DNA of 64,000 nucleotides. Origin: Sphingomonas hengshuiensis. GTDB lineage: Bacteria > Pseudomonadota > Alphaproteobacteria > Sphingomonadales > Sphingomonadaceae. Made by a program: the position numbers and the translations under genes. Location of the stretch: contig QFNF01000028.1 of assembly GCA_003240755.1 (NCBI GenBank), positions 1 through 64,000 on the forward strand. The letters are read 5' to 3'. The notes beneath the pieces are model-generated. The model saw only the letters and a list, made by a program, of their open reading frames with translations, ran no database searches and had not been told where the DNA came from. Of the stretch, positions 18,395 through 25,708 are shown one piece after another. The first letter of the stretch is position 1. Each line of letters begins with the position of its first letter.

Positions 18395-18979
18395 TCAGCG
18401 CGCGTTGCCGAAATCGACCTGCGGCGCGACCTCGGCCCCCGCCTGCGCCTGGAAACTCTGCCTGGGCTTGGCGCCGTAGAAGACCCGGGCACCGATCGCG
18501 TCGGGGAAGGTGCGGATGCGGGTGTTATAGGCCTGCACCGCTTCGTTGTAATCGCGCCGGGCGATCGCGATGCGGTTCTCGGTCCCTTCCAGTTGCGATT
18601 GCAGGTTCAGGAAATTCTGGTTGCTGGTCAACTGCGGATACGCCTCGACCACCGTGCGCAATTGGCCCAGCGCCTGGGTAAGCTGGTTCTGCGCCGCCTG
18701 GAACCGCTGGAACGTCTGCGGATCGGACAGGTCGTCGGTGGTGACGTTGATCGACGTCGCCTGCGCCCGTGCCTGTGTGACCTGGGTCAGCACGTGCTCC
18801 TCCTGTCCGGCAAAGCCCTTTACCGTCGCGACGAGGTTGGGAATCAGGTCGGCCCGGCGCTGATACTGGTTCTGGACCTCGCCCCATCTGGCGTTCACAT
18901 TTTCCTCGGCGGTCGGCACGCTGTTCACCCCGCACGCCGCCAGCGGCACCGCCGCCATCACCATCATCGCCCGCCGCAT
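18395..18979 (-). CDS. lemA: LemA family lipoprotein
   Basis: LemA proteins are coiled-coil envelope proteins. The product starts MRRAMMVMAAVPLAACGVNS, with a lipobox LAAC, then an all-helical domain containing NARWGEVQNQYQRRADLIPN and LVATVKGFAGQEEHVLTQVT, the LemA signature, and a C-terminal NTRIRTFPDAIGARVFYGAKPR. Length is 194 residues. In-frame ATGs at 18985 and 18994 are close alternatives. It is the first gene of a minus-strand operon lemA, TPM, TPM, NUDIX, and is divergent from mscL with about 90 bases between starts, so the two probably share a promoter region. Confidence 0.92.
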   Translation of the reverse strand: MRRAMMVMAAVPLAACGVNSVPTAEENVNARWGEVQNQYQRRADLIPNLVATVKGFAGQEEHVLTQVTQARAQATSINVTTDDLSDPQTFQRFQAAQNQLTQALGQLRTVVEAYPQLTSNQNFLNLQSQLEGTENRIAIARRDYNEAVQAYNTRIRTFPDAIGARVFYGAKPRQSFQAQAGAEVAPQVDFGNAR

Positions 18980-19070
18980 GTGCATCTCGTTCATCCAATG
19001 CTTGCCTGACACCATCGTATCGAAGCAATATGACGCCCTCAAGCCGGTAGAATGGGAGGCAGCATTGGGG

Positions 19071-19529
19071 ATGCTAAAGGAATTCCGCACGTTCGTTGCG
19101 CGCGGCAACGTGCTGGACCTCGCGGTCGGCGTCATCATCGGTGCGGCGTTCGGCACGATCACCAAATCGCTGACCGATGACATGATTATGCCGGTGGTTG
19201 GCTGGCTGTTCGGCGGGTTCGATTTTTCCAGCTACTTCTTCCGGTTGGGTGCGATACCGGCCAATTATACCGGCAGCCCGGACAACTACCTCGCCCTGAA
19301 GGCGGCGGGTGTGCCGCTGTTCGGCTATGGCCAGTTCGTCAGCGTGGTCATCAACTTCCTGATCCTCGCCTTCATCGTGTTCCTGCTGGTCAAGTTCGTG
19401 AACCGCGCGATCGCGGTGGTGCACGAGGAACAGAAGGCAGGCGACGTGCCGCCGGCCGCCGATCCGCCCGAAATCGCGCTGCTCCGCGAAATTCGCGACG
19501 AATTGCGGGCGGCGAAGCTAAAGGAATGA
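19071..19529 (+). CDS. mscL: Large-conductance mechanosensitive channel
   Basis: MscL opens under membrane tension to relieve hypo-osmotic pressure. The 152-residue subunit has the amphipathic N-terminus MLKEFRTFVARGNVLDLAVG, the pore helix VIIGAAFGTITKSLTDDMIM, a periplasmic loop, and a second membrane helix VSVVINFLILAFIVFLLVKF followed by a charged C-terminal bundle. GGGAGG precedes the chosen ATG. An upstream in-frame start at 18978 would add 31 non-family residues. A GC-rich hairpin follows the stop. Confidence 0.96.
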   Translation: MLKEFRTFVARGNVLDLAVGVIIGAAFGTITKSLTDDMIMPVVGWLFGGFDFSSYFFRLGAIPANYTGSPDNYLALKAAGVPLFGYGQFVSVVINFLILAFIVFLLVKFVNRAIAVVHEEQKAGDVPPAADPPEIALLREIRDELRAAKLKE

Positions 19530-19531
19530 CG

Positions 19532-19549
19532 CCGCCCCGTGCGGGGCGG
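19532..19549. terminator. GC-rich hairpin after mscL
   Basis: CCGCCCC at 19532-19538 pairs with GGGGCGG at 19543-19549 around a four-base loop, starting three bases after the mscL stop. There is no T-run (AAACTTT follows), so it is at best a weak or bidirectional terminator between convergent mscL and the Rrf2 gene. Confidence 0.5.
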
Positions 19550-19613
19550 AAACTTTGGCAACAGGCGGCGCGCCGGTGCCGGAAGTTTCCGTCCGGCGCC
19601 GGGCCGGGATGCG

Positions 19614-20045
19614 TCAGGCCGCCGCCAGTTCCTGCGCCGCCGCCGCGGCAAGGCTGGTACCGTCCAGAATCCGTGCGGTTTCGTCGCGCACCCGCGCCAT
19701 TGCGTGGCGGATCGCGCAGCTCGCTTCGTCCTTGCAATCGCCACAGGGTCGGTACGCGGTGCGGCTGACGCACGGTACCAGCGCCAGCGGTCCTTCGATC
19801 ACGCGGATGATCTCGCCCAGCGAAATCAGATGTGCCGGGCGGGCAAGGTGGTATCCCCCCGCCTTGCCCCGCGTCGATGACAGGAACCCCGCCTCGCGCA
19901 GGTCGGCAAGGATCAGTTCGAGGAACTTGCGGGGGACATTGGCAGCGGTGGCGATGCGGTGCATCGGCATCGGCGCCTCGCCCGCGGGCTGCCCGGCCAG
20001 AAACAGCATCGCGCGAAGCGCATAACGGGAACGCTGGGTCAGCAT
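19614..20045 (-). CDS. Rrf2 family transcriptional regulator
   Basis: A 143-residue winged-helix regulator. The N-terminus MLTQRSRYALRAMLFLA and the wing STRGKAGGYHLARP are typical of Rrf2/IscR/NsrR proteins, which sense Fe-S cluster status, nitric oxide or cysteine metabolites. Four cysteines are at residues 92, 101, 104 and 110 (spacing C-X8-C-X2-C-X5-C), close to but not the same as the IscR pattern, so cluster binding is plausible but unproven. An in-frame ATG at 20060 is a possible longer start. It is divergent from the tmRNA gene. The regulon is unknown. Confidence 0.88.
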   Translation of the reverse strand: MLTQRSRYALRAMLFLAGQPAGEAPMPMHRIATAANVPRKFLELILADLREAGFLSSTRGKAGGYHLARPAHLISLGEIIRVIEGPLALVPCVSRTAYRPCGDCKDEASCAIRHAMARVRDETARILDGTSLAAAAAQELAAA

Positions 20046-20114
20046 GATCCTGTCGCCCATGCCATCTGGGCACGCCCGAGGGAAGTCCGGTTCTTTTCAA
20101 GGCGTCGACGACCG

Positions 20115-20430
20115 CCTATATGGCGAAGCGTCGGCTTCCAGCCGGCTATGACGATAAACTGCGGCGTGCAATAGACGCAGCGGACCCGGGGGCAGTACCC
20201 GGCGGCTCCACCATAAGGTGGTGTTCTGGACACCGTTTCTGACGGGGCCGAACCAGGATCGACGTGTGTTGAAAAGCGCTGTTTTCGTTCGGAATGGGAC
20301 CACCGCAACGGCCCATACACACAAGTGCCAACGATAACGAAGCACTCGCGATTGCGGCGTAACTGAGGGCCTCGCGGCCTGAAGTTACTCCAAGATAGCG
20401 CGGTTGGACCGAACCGGGCAACAGAATCGG
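20115..20430 (+). ncRNA. ssrA: Permuted (two-piece) transfer-messenger RNA
   Basis: tmRNA rescues stalled ribosomes and tags the peptide for proteolysis. In alphaproteobacteria the gene is circularly permuted, and that is seen here. The acceptor piece comes first and ends CGGCTCCACCA at 20203-20213, with a T-arm-like stretch before it. A short linker (20214-20243) follows, to be removed. The coding piece begins GGGGCCGAACC at 20244, and GGGGCCG pairs with CGGCTCC of the acceptor end to rebuild the alanine acceptor stem. The tag frame follows at 20327. The CCA is encoded. The outer ends are approximate (5' end near 20115, after a CCTATAT that may be the -10, 3' end before 20444). Confidence 0.9.
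20327..20362 (+). other. tmRNA proteolysis-tag reading frame
   Basis: GCC AAC GAT AAC GAA GCA CTC GCG ATT GCG GCG TAA encodes ANDNEALAIAA and stop. The start resembles the AANDN opening of other alphaproteobacterial tags and the end AIAA is a hydrophobic ClpXP-type degron. Translation resumes at the GCC codon; there is no start codon, which is why gene callers miss it. Confidence 0.93.
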
Positions 20431-20471
20431 ATTCCAGCGGTACGGGGAGCACCGGGCAACAGAAGCTCCCC
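20413..20471. repeat. 14-bp direct repeat and hairpin at the 3' end of the tmRNA gene
   Basis: ACCGGGCAACAGAA occurs at 20413-20426 and again at 20451-20464, a 38-base period. The second copy is the loop of a perfect hairpin GGGGAGC (20444-20450) / GCTCCCC (20465-20471), which may end the tmRNA transcript although no T-run follows. From 20472 to 20606 I see no gene. Confidence 0.65.
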
Positions 20472-20606
20472 ACTCTTCCGTCCCGTCATCGTTCCAGTGC
20501 TGCTGCGGTGCCTTCGCCGAAGGCGGCGTTTGCGAATTCTCGTCGGCACGCGAAGATCGTCGTCAGGCGGTTTCCCGGGCCGGCCTTCCACGCTAGTCGG
20601 GCCGGC

Positions 20607-21380
20607 ATGGACATCCAGCTTGTCGCCCTGCTCATGTTCGTCGCGTTCGGCGCGGCAACGCTCGACGCGATGGCGGGCGGCGGCGGGCTCATCACCATTC
20701 CCGCGCTGCTGGCGGCGGGCGTGCCGCCGGTCGCGGCGCTCGGTACCAACAAGCTGCAAAGCGCCTGCGGCACCGCTGGCGCGGCCTTTGCCTTCTGGCG
20801 CAAGGGGCATATCGACCTGCGAAGGACGTCGTGGCTGGCGGTCGCATCGTTCATCGGGGCGGCGGGCGGTGCGGCGCTGGTGCAGGCGATCGACCCGCAT
20901 TTCCTGTCGGGGTTGCTGCCCGTGCTGCTGGTCGCGATGGCGGGGTATTTCCTGTTCGGCCCGCGCCTGTCCGACGTCGACACCCATGTCCGCCTTGCGC
21001 CCGCCGGACTGCTGCTCGCGGTGGCAGCGATCGGGACCTATGACGGTTTCTTCGGACCCGGTACCGGATCGTTCTTCACGCTGTTGCTGGTCACGGCCGC
21101 CGGCATGGGCGCGACGCGTGCGGTTGCGCATACCAAGCTGCTGAACCTTGCCAGCAACCTTGCCGGGGTCGCCGTCCTTGTCGGCGGCGGGCATGTGTGG
21201 TGGACGCTCGGCATCGCGATGGCGGTGGCGAGCGTCGCTGGCGGACAGGTCGGTGCGGCGCTCGCCATCCGCTTCGGCGGTCGCGCGATCCGGCCGTTGC
21301 TGGTCGTCATCTCGCTGGGGCTGACGGTGAAACTGGTGGCGGATCCGGCCAACCCGCTCAGGGTGTGGCTGGGGGTCTGA
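20607..21380 (+). CDS. TauE/SafE family membrane permease (sulfite exporter-like), copy 1
   Basis: A 257-residue inner-membrane protein with about eight hydrophobic helices. The N-terminal MFVAFGAATLDAMAGGGGLI and the repeated inner motif FFGPGTGSFFTLLLVTAAG are the two TauE signatures, one in each internal repeat. Members move sulfite, sulfonates or other organic anions. The solute is not predictable. The ATG at 20607 is chosen over an upstream in-frame start at 20508 because the hydrophobic family N-terminus begins here. A second family member lies at 42894-43652. It follows the tmRNA gene. Confidence 0.9.
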   Translation: MDIQLVALLMFVAFGAATLDAMAGGGGLITIPALLAAGVPPVAALGTNKLQSACGTAGAAFAFWRKGHIDLRRTSWLAVASFIGAAGGAALVQAIDPHFLSGLLPVLLVAMAGYFLFGPRLSDVDTHVRLAPAGLLLAVAAIGTYDGFFGPGTGSFFTLLLVTAAGMGATRAVAHTKLLNLASNLAGVAVLVGGGHVWWTLGIAMAVASVAGGQVGAALAIRFGGRAIRPLLVVISLGLTVKLVADPANPLRVWLGV

Positions 21381-21415
21381 CGATATACGTCACCCCCATT
21401 CCACCCCCCGTTTAC

Positions 21416-21528
21416 TTCGAGCGCAGGTTCGATCCTGTCGAGAACCGTAGTCGAGAAGCGGCTGCCCCAAACTACGGCGTTCTCGACGGACGCTTCTCGA
21501 CAAGCTCGAAGCTGCTCGAACCAAACGG
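21416..21528. repeat. Dispersed intergenic palindromic element (copy 2, inverted relative to copy 1)
   Basis: It contains GTCGAGAACCGTAGTCGAGAAG, GTTCTCGACGGACGCTTCTCGAC-like arms and CTCGAAGCTGCTCGAACC at 21505-21522, the exact reverse complement of 16118-16135. It occupies most of the gap between the convergent TauE permease and GH130 genes. CTACGG/CCGTAG and CTCGAC/GTCGAG pairs give it extensive secondary structure. Confidence 0.7.
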
Positions 21529-21550
21529 TGTGGAGGGAAGGGTAGGACGA

Positions 21551-22660
21551 CTATTCCAGCCGCCGCCCCGCCACCCGCGTCAACCGGCACGCCAGGTCCG
21601 CTTCGCCCGACGCCACGATCCAGTCGCCGCCATCGGCGACGATCCCGGTCGTGAACACCACCGGTTGCGGCAGATATGCCTGATGCGCGATCGGCGCGAT
21701 CAGCGTAGGCGCAGCCTCCAGCACCGGTGCCGACTCATCGCGTTCCAGCACCTGGCGAACATCATGGTCGATCAGCGCCCGGTAGGTGCGATACACCCCG
21801 ACCGCGCCCTGTCGCTCGACGCCATGGTACAGCAGCAGCCACCCGTGCCTGGTCCGCACCGGCTGCGTGCCCCCGCCCAGCTTGTACGCCGCTGCACCCT
21901 TCAGCGGGCGCAGGGCCGGTGCGTCCAGCGGACGCCAGTGCACCATGTCGGGCGAGGTCGCGACGTTGATGCTCGGCCCGCTGCCCTCGCTGCCGCCCGG
22001 CGGCGCCACGAACCATGCATCCGACAGCGGCCGGGTAAGCGCCGCGAACCGGTCGCCGACCCGCCCCTCGAACGGCACCATGTCCTTGTTGCCATGGTCC
22101 AGCACCATGCCCTGCGAGCGCCAGCCAAAGCCGTCGTCCGACCGGTACATCACCGTGCACAGCCGCCCGCCCGACACGCCACATACCGTCATCCAGTATA
22201 TGCCGTCGATCACCGCGATACGCGGGTCCTCGATGCCATATTGCGCATGGTCCGCCGATGGTTCGACCGCGCGGTCATAGTGCACCGCCACCACCCGCTG
22301 CCCGTCGCCCGACAGTTCGACCGGGAGCAACCACGACAGCGAGGTCAGGCCGAGGAACGGATATGCCCCGCCCCGGAGTGAGAAGAAGCGTGGATCGCTG
22401 GCATCCGCCGCATCGGCGGAAAACGCATCGAGCACATAGCCGTGCCGCGTCCACCGGATCGATCGCACGCATCCGTCGCGTACCGGCTCGCGCAATGCCT
22501 CGGCGATCCGCACGAGCAGCAGCAGATTGCCGTTCGGCAACCGCGTCAGCGCCGGGTTGAACGCGCCCAGCACATAGGTCGGCTCGGCGATGTCCCGCCT
22601 GAGGGGCGACCGCGCCAGATCGACGTCGTCGGGGGCAAAGACGATCCGGTCGTCGCTCAT
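21551..22660 (-). CDS. Glycoside hydrolase family 130 protein (mannoside phosphorylase-like)
   Basis: GH130 enzymes are mostly inverting phosphorylases or hydrolases of beta-mannosides with a five-bladed beta-propeller. The 369-residue product has GAFNPALTRLPNGNLLLLVR at the N-terminus, QYGIEDPRIAVIDGIYWMT (the blade with the catalytic Asp), NKDMVPFEGRVGDRFAAL and KLGGGTQPVRTRHGWLLLYHG. No signal peptide is seen, so it acts in the cytoplasm. No mannan transport or degradation genes are nearby. Its ATG overlaps the chorismate mutase stop by four bases, so the two are translated together. The exact substrate is open. Confidence 0.85.
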   Translation of the reverse strand: MSDDRIVFAPDDVDLARSPLRRDIAEPTYVLGAFNPALTRLPNGNLLLLVRIAEALREPVRDGCVRSIRWTRHGYVLDAFSADAADASDPRFFSLRGGAYPFLGLTSLSWLLPVELSGDGQRVVAVHYDRAVEPSADHAQYGIEDPRIAVIDGIYWMTVCGVSGGRLCTVMYRSDDGFGWRSQGMVLDHGNKDMVPFEGRVGDRFAALTRPLSDAWFVAPPGGSEGSGPSINVATSPDMVHWRPLDAPALRPLKGAAAYKLGGGTQPVRTRHGWLLLYHGVERQGAVGVYRTYRALIDHDVRQVLERDESAPVLEAAPTLIAPIAHQAYLPQPVVFTTGIVADGGDWIVASGEADLACRLTRVAGRRLE

Positions 22661-22947
22661 TGCCCGCCATCGTCCTGCATCGAGCGATGATGGCGGATCA
22701 CCTCGTCGATGATGAAGCGCAGGAATTTCTCCGAGAATTCGGGGTCGAGATCGGCGTCGCGCGCCAGCGCGCGCAGTCGCGCGATCTGCGCCTCCTCGCG
22801 GCCCGGATCGGCGGGCGGCAGTCCTTCCTCCGCCTTGTAGCGGCCGACCGCCTGCGTCACCTTGAACCGTTCGGCCAGCAGGAAGACGAGCGCGGCATCG
22901 ATATTGTCGATGCTCTGGCGAAAGCGTTGCAGCGTCGCGTCGGGCAT
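22657..22947 (-). CDS. Chorismate mutase, AroQ class
   Basis: Converts chorismate to prephenate, first step toward Phe and Tyr. The 96-residue all-helical product has the AroQ arrangement: RFRQSIDNIDAALVFLLAER near the N-terminus (catalytic Arg), FKVTQAVGRYKAEEGLPPAD (catalytic Lys/Arg region), REEAQIARLRALA and the C-terminal helix SEKFLRFIIDEVIRHH. It is a monofunctional enzyme with no prephenate dehydratase or dehydrogenase domain; tyrA is elsewhere in the window at 59 kb. The start at 22947 is the family start, and an in-frame ATG at 23082 would overlap the divergent gene. GH130 follows with an ATGA overlap. Confidence 0.93.
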   Translation of the reverse strand: MPDATLQRFRQSIDNIDAALVFLLAERFKVTQAVGRYKAEEGLPPADPGREEAQIARLRALARDADLDPEFSEKFLRFIIDEVIRHHRSMQDDGGQ

Positions 22948-23064
22948 GGCGTCCTTCTTACAGGCAGGGGTGCCGGGGGTCCGCTCCTTTCGCGCGACCG
23001 GGCGCGTCACGCAACCCCGCCTTTCCCTTGCGTTCGCGTGTCCGAACCGCCACATCGCTGGGGC

Positions 23065-24078
23065 ATGACGGCTACCCTCCACCGCCTCGACAAGCGGACC
23101 GACCCTTCACTCGATCCGCTGATGGCGCTGGTCGCGGACGACATGAACCGTGTCAATGCGGTGATCCTCGACCGGATGCAGTCGAAGATTCCGCTGATCC
23201 CCGAACTTGCCGGTCATCTGATCGCGGGCGGGGGCAAGCGGATGCGGCCGATGCTGACCCTCGCGTCCGCGCGGCTGATCGGCTATGGCGGCACGCGCCA
23301 TCATCTGCTGTCGGCGGCGGTCGAGTTCATCCATACCGCGACGTTGCTGCATGACGACGTGGTCGACGGGTCCGACCTGCGCCGCGGCAAGCGCACCGCC
23401 AACATCATCTGGGGCAATCCGGCGAGCGTGCTGGTCGGCGACTTCCTGTTTTCCAAGAGCTTCGAACTGATGGTCGAGGCGGAAAGCCTGAAGGCGCTGC
23501 GCGTCCTGTCGGGTGCGTCCGCCGTGATCGCCGAAGGGGAGGTGAACCAGCTCACCGCGATCCGCCGCATCGACACGCCCGAGGACCGCTATCTCGACAT
23601 CATCGGTGCCAAGACCGCCGCGCTGTTCGCCGCCGCCTGCCGCATCGCGGCGATCGTCGCCGACCGCTCGGACGCCGACGAGGCCGCGCTCGACGCCTAT
23701 GGCCGCAACCTCGGCATCGCGTTCCAGCTCGTCGACGATGCGATCGATTACGTGTCCGACGCCGATACCATGGGCAAGGATGCTGGCGACGATTTCCGCG
23801 AAGGCAAGATGACGCTGCCGGTCATCCTTGCCTATGCGCGCGGTGACGAAGCGGCACGCGCCTTCTGGCGCGACGCTGTGTCGGGCAAGCGCGCCGGCGA
23901 TGCCGATCTGGCGCATGCGATCACGCTGATCCGCTCGACCCGTGCGGTCGACGACACGCTCGCGCGCGCGCGCCATTACGGCCAGCGGGCGATCGATGCG
24001 CTTGGCGGCTTCGCCAATGGTGCGGCCAAGGATGCGATGATCGAAGCCGTCGAATTCGCGATCCGCCGCGCCTACTGA
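23065..24078 (+). CDS. ispB: Polyprenyl diphosphate synthase (octaprenyl/decaprenyl type)
   Basis: Makes the long isoprenoid side chain of ubiquinone from FPP and IPP. The 337-residue product has GGGKRMRPMLTLASARL, the first Asp-rich motif LLHDDVVDGSDLRRGKRTAN and the second QLVDDAIDYVSDADTMGKDAGDD, as in trans-long-chain synthases. Chain length cannot be read with confidence; sphingomonads usually make UQ-10, so decaprenyl is likely. The start at 23065 (MTATLHRLDKR) leaves a 117-base divergent gap to chorismate mutase. An earlier in-frame ATG at 22660 is inside chorismate mutase and is rejected. Confidence 0.93.
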   Translation: MTATLHRLDKRTDPSLDPLMALVADDMNRVNAVILDRMQSKIPLIPELAGHLIAGGGKRMRPMLTLASARLIGYGGTRHHLLSAAVEFIHTATLLHDDVVDGSDLRRGKRTANIIWGNPASVLVGDFLFSKSFELMVEAESLKALRVLSGASAVIAEGEVNQLTAIRRIDTPEDRYLDIIGAKTAALFAAACRIAAIVADRSDADEAALDAYGRNLGIAFQLVDDAIDYVSDADTMGKDAGDDFREGKMTLPVILAYARGDEAARAFWRDAVSGKRAGDADLAHAITLIRSTRAVDDTLARARHYGQRAIDALGGFANGAAKDAMIEAVEFAIRRAY

Positions 24079-24104
24079 CCGCCGCGCCGCTGCCGGCGGC
24101 GGTC
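24077..24104 (+). terminator. Probable intrinsic terminator of the polyprenyl synthase gene
   Basis: GACCGCCG at the stop codon pairs with CGGCGGTC ending at 24104. ATTTTTG follows ten bases later, so the T-run is displaced. It is the only candidate in this convergent gap of about 110 bases. Confidence 0.4.
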
Positions 24105-24189
24105 GTTCACCGATTTTTGCGACTATGCCGTTCGACATGGCACCCGTACTCAACGCACGCAGGTGCCGGCTTCGTGCACTATCGGCCGT

Positions 24190-25218
24190 TCACGCCGCGC
24201 GCTTCTCCAGCGCCTGCGCGGCTTCCGCCATCAGCGTCGCAATGATCTCCGCCGCTGGTTCTTCCTTCGTCACCATGCCGACCGACTGCCCGGCCATCAG
24301 GCTGCCATGCTCGACATCGCCGTCGATCACCGCACGGCGCAGCGCACCTGCCCAATAATGTTCGATCTGCAACTGCGCCTCGGCCATCGCGACGCCGCCT
24401 TCGTCGAGCAACTGCGCCACTTCGCGCTGCTTGGCGGTGAACAACTCGCCCCCGGCATTCTTGAGCGCGCGGACCGGGATCACCGGCAACCGCGCGTCGA
24501 TCTGCACGCTCGCCACCGCGTCGCGGGCGGAGGCGCGCAGGAATGCCTTTTTGAACGCCGGATGTGCAACCGATTCGGTGGCGCAGACGAAGCGCGTGCC
24601 GAGCTGTACCCCCGCCGCGCCCATGTCGAGATAGGCGGCGATCGCCTCGCCCCGGCCGATCCCGCCCGCGACGAACACCGGCACCTGTGCGGCGACCTCG
24701 GGCAGCATTTCCTGCGCCAGCACGCTGGTGGAGACCGGGCCGATATGGCCACCCGCCTCCATCCCCTCGATCACCAGCGCATCGGCGCCCGAACGGATCA
24801 GCTTCCTGGCCAGCGCCAGCGCGGGGGCGAAGGCGATGACCCTGGCCCCGGTGGCCTTGATCGCCTCCAGCGACCCCTTGGGCGGCAGGCCGCCGGCCAG
24901 CACGACATGCGTGACCCGGTGCCGTCCGCACACCTCGATCAGGTCGAACAGCGCCGGGTGCATGGTGATGAGGTTCACCCCGAACGGCCTGTCGGTCAGC
25001 GCCCTGGTCCCCGCGATCTCGGCATCGAGCAGCTCGGGGGTCATCGCGCCGCAGGCGATGACGCCGAACCCGCCGGCGTTGGAGATGGCGGCGACGAGGT
25101 TACGCTCGCTCACCCACGACATCGCCCCGCACAGGATCGCGGTCCTGGAGCCGAGAAAGTCACAGCCACGCGCCATGCGGCGCTCAAGGCGCTCGGCGCC
25201 GGTCGAAGCGTTGGTCAT
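24190..25218 (-). CDS. Nitronate monooxygenase family flavoprotein (2-nitropropane dioxygenase/FabK-like)
   Basis: A 342-residue FMN-dependent TIM-barrel protein. Visible marks are CGAMSWVSERNLVAAISNAG and GGFGVIACGAM at the N-terminus, DALVIEGMEAGGHIGPVST (flavin phosphate region), VPVFVAGGIGRGEAIAAYL and GAAGVQLGTRFVCATES, all in the family order. Members oxidise propionate-3-nitronate or act as FabK enoyl-ACP reductases. The EAGGH context favours the nitronate monooxygenase group, but function is inferred. It is cytoplasmic, and divergent from yjbQ. Confidence 0.85.
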   Translation of the reverse strand: MTNASTGAERLERRMARGCDFLGSRTAILCGAMSWVSERNLVAAISNAGGFGVIACGAMTPELLDAEIAGTRALTDRPFGVNLITMHPALFDLIEVCGRHRVTHVVLAGGLPPKGSLEAIKATGARVIAFAPALALARKLIRSGADALVIEGMEAGGHIGPVSTSVLAQEMLPEVAAQVPVFVAGGIGRGEAIAAYLDMGAAGVQLGTRFVCATESVAHPAFKKAFLRASARDAVASVQIDARLPVIPVRALKNAGGELFTAKQREVAQLLDEGGVAMAEAQLQIEHYWAGALRRAVIDGDVEHGSLMAGQSVGMVTKEEPAAEIIATLMAEAAQALEKRAA

Positions 25219-25262
25219 TGCCCCGCCTAGCGCGGGCGGGCGGCTTCGGGCAAGCAGGGACG

Positions 25263-25682
25263 ATGATGCGACAGGAACATGGTGAGCTGACCGTCACCAC
25301 CAACGGACAGGGGCTGGTGCTCATCACCGGACAGGTGCGGCACTGGGTCGATGCGACCGGCATCGCCAGCGGGCTGCTGACGCTGTTCTGCCGCCACAGC
25401 TCGGCATCGCTGCTGGTGCAGGAGAATGCCAGCGAGGCGGCGCGGGACGACCTGGAACGCTATTTCCGCCATATCGCGCCCGAAAGCGACCGCTATGCCC
25501 ATGACGAGGAAGGCCCGGACGACATGCCCGCGCATCTGCGCACCGCGCTGACCGATACGTCGCTGTCGATTCCGGTGATCGGCCACCGCCCGGTGCTGGG
25601 CACGTGGCAGGGCATCTACCTGTTCGAACACCGTCGCGCCGCGCACCGGCGGCGCGTGGCGGTCCACCTGCTAGGCGAATAA
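25263..25682 (+). CDS. yjbQ: YjbQ family protein (secondary thiamine-phosphate synthase-like)
   Basis: A 139-residue UPF0047/YjbQ protein. The conserved elements are LTLFCRHSSASLLVQENAS, the metal-binding histidine block around YRHIAPESDRYAHDEEGPDD-like sequence and a C-terminal LGTWQGIYLFEHR. E. coli YjbQ has weak thiamine-phosphate synthase activity and may act on another substrate physiologically. Two adjacent in-frame ATGs at 25263 and 25266 are both possible. It converges with lysC across a perfect hairpin. Confidence 0.9.
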   Translation: MMRQEHGELTVTTNGQGLVLITGQVRHWVDATGIASGLLTLFCRHSSASLLVQENASEAARDDLERYFRHIAPESDRYAHDEEGPDDMPAHLRTALTDTSLSIPVIGHRPVLGTWQGIYLFEHRRAAHRRRVAVHLLGE

Positions 25683-25704
25683 TCCTCCCCATGAATGGGG
25701 AGGA
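25683..25704. terminator. Perfect 8-bp hairpin between convergent yjbQ and lysC
   Basis: TCCTCCCC (25683-25690), a six-base loop and GGGGAGGA (25697-25704) directly follow the yjbQ stop and precede the lysC stop at 25709. There is no T-run on either strand, so it is a likely but weak shared 3' end structure. Confidence 0.55.
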
Positions 25705-25708
25705 GCTT

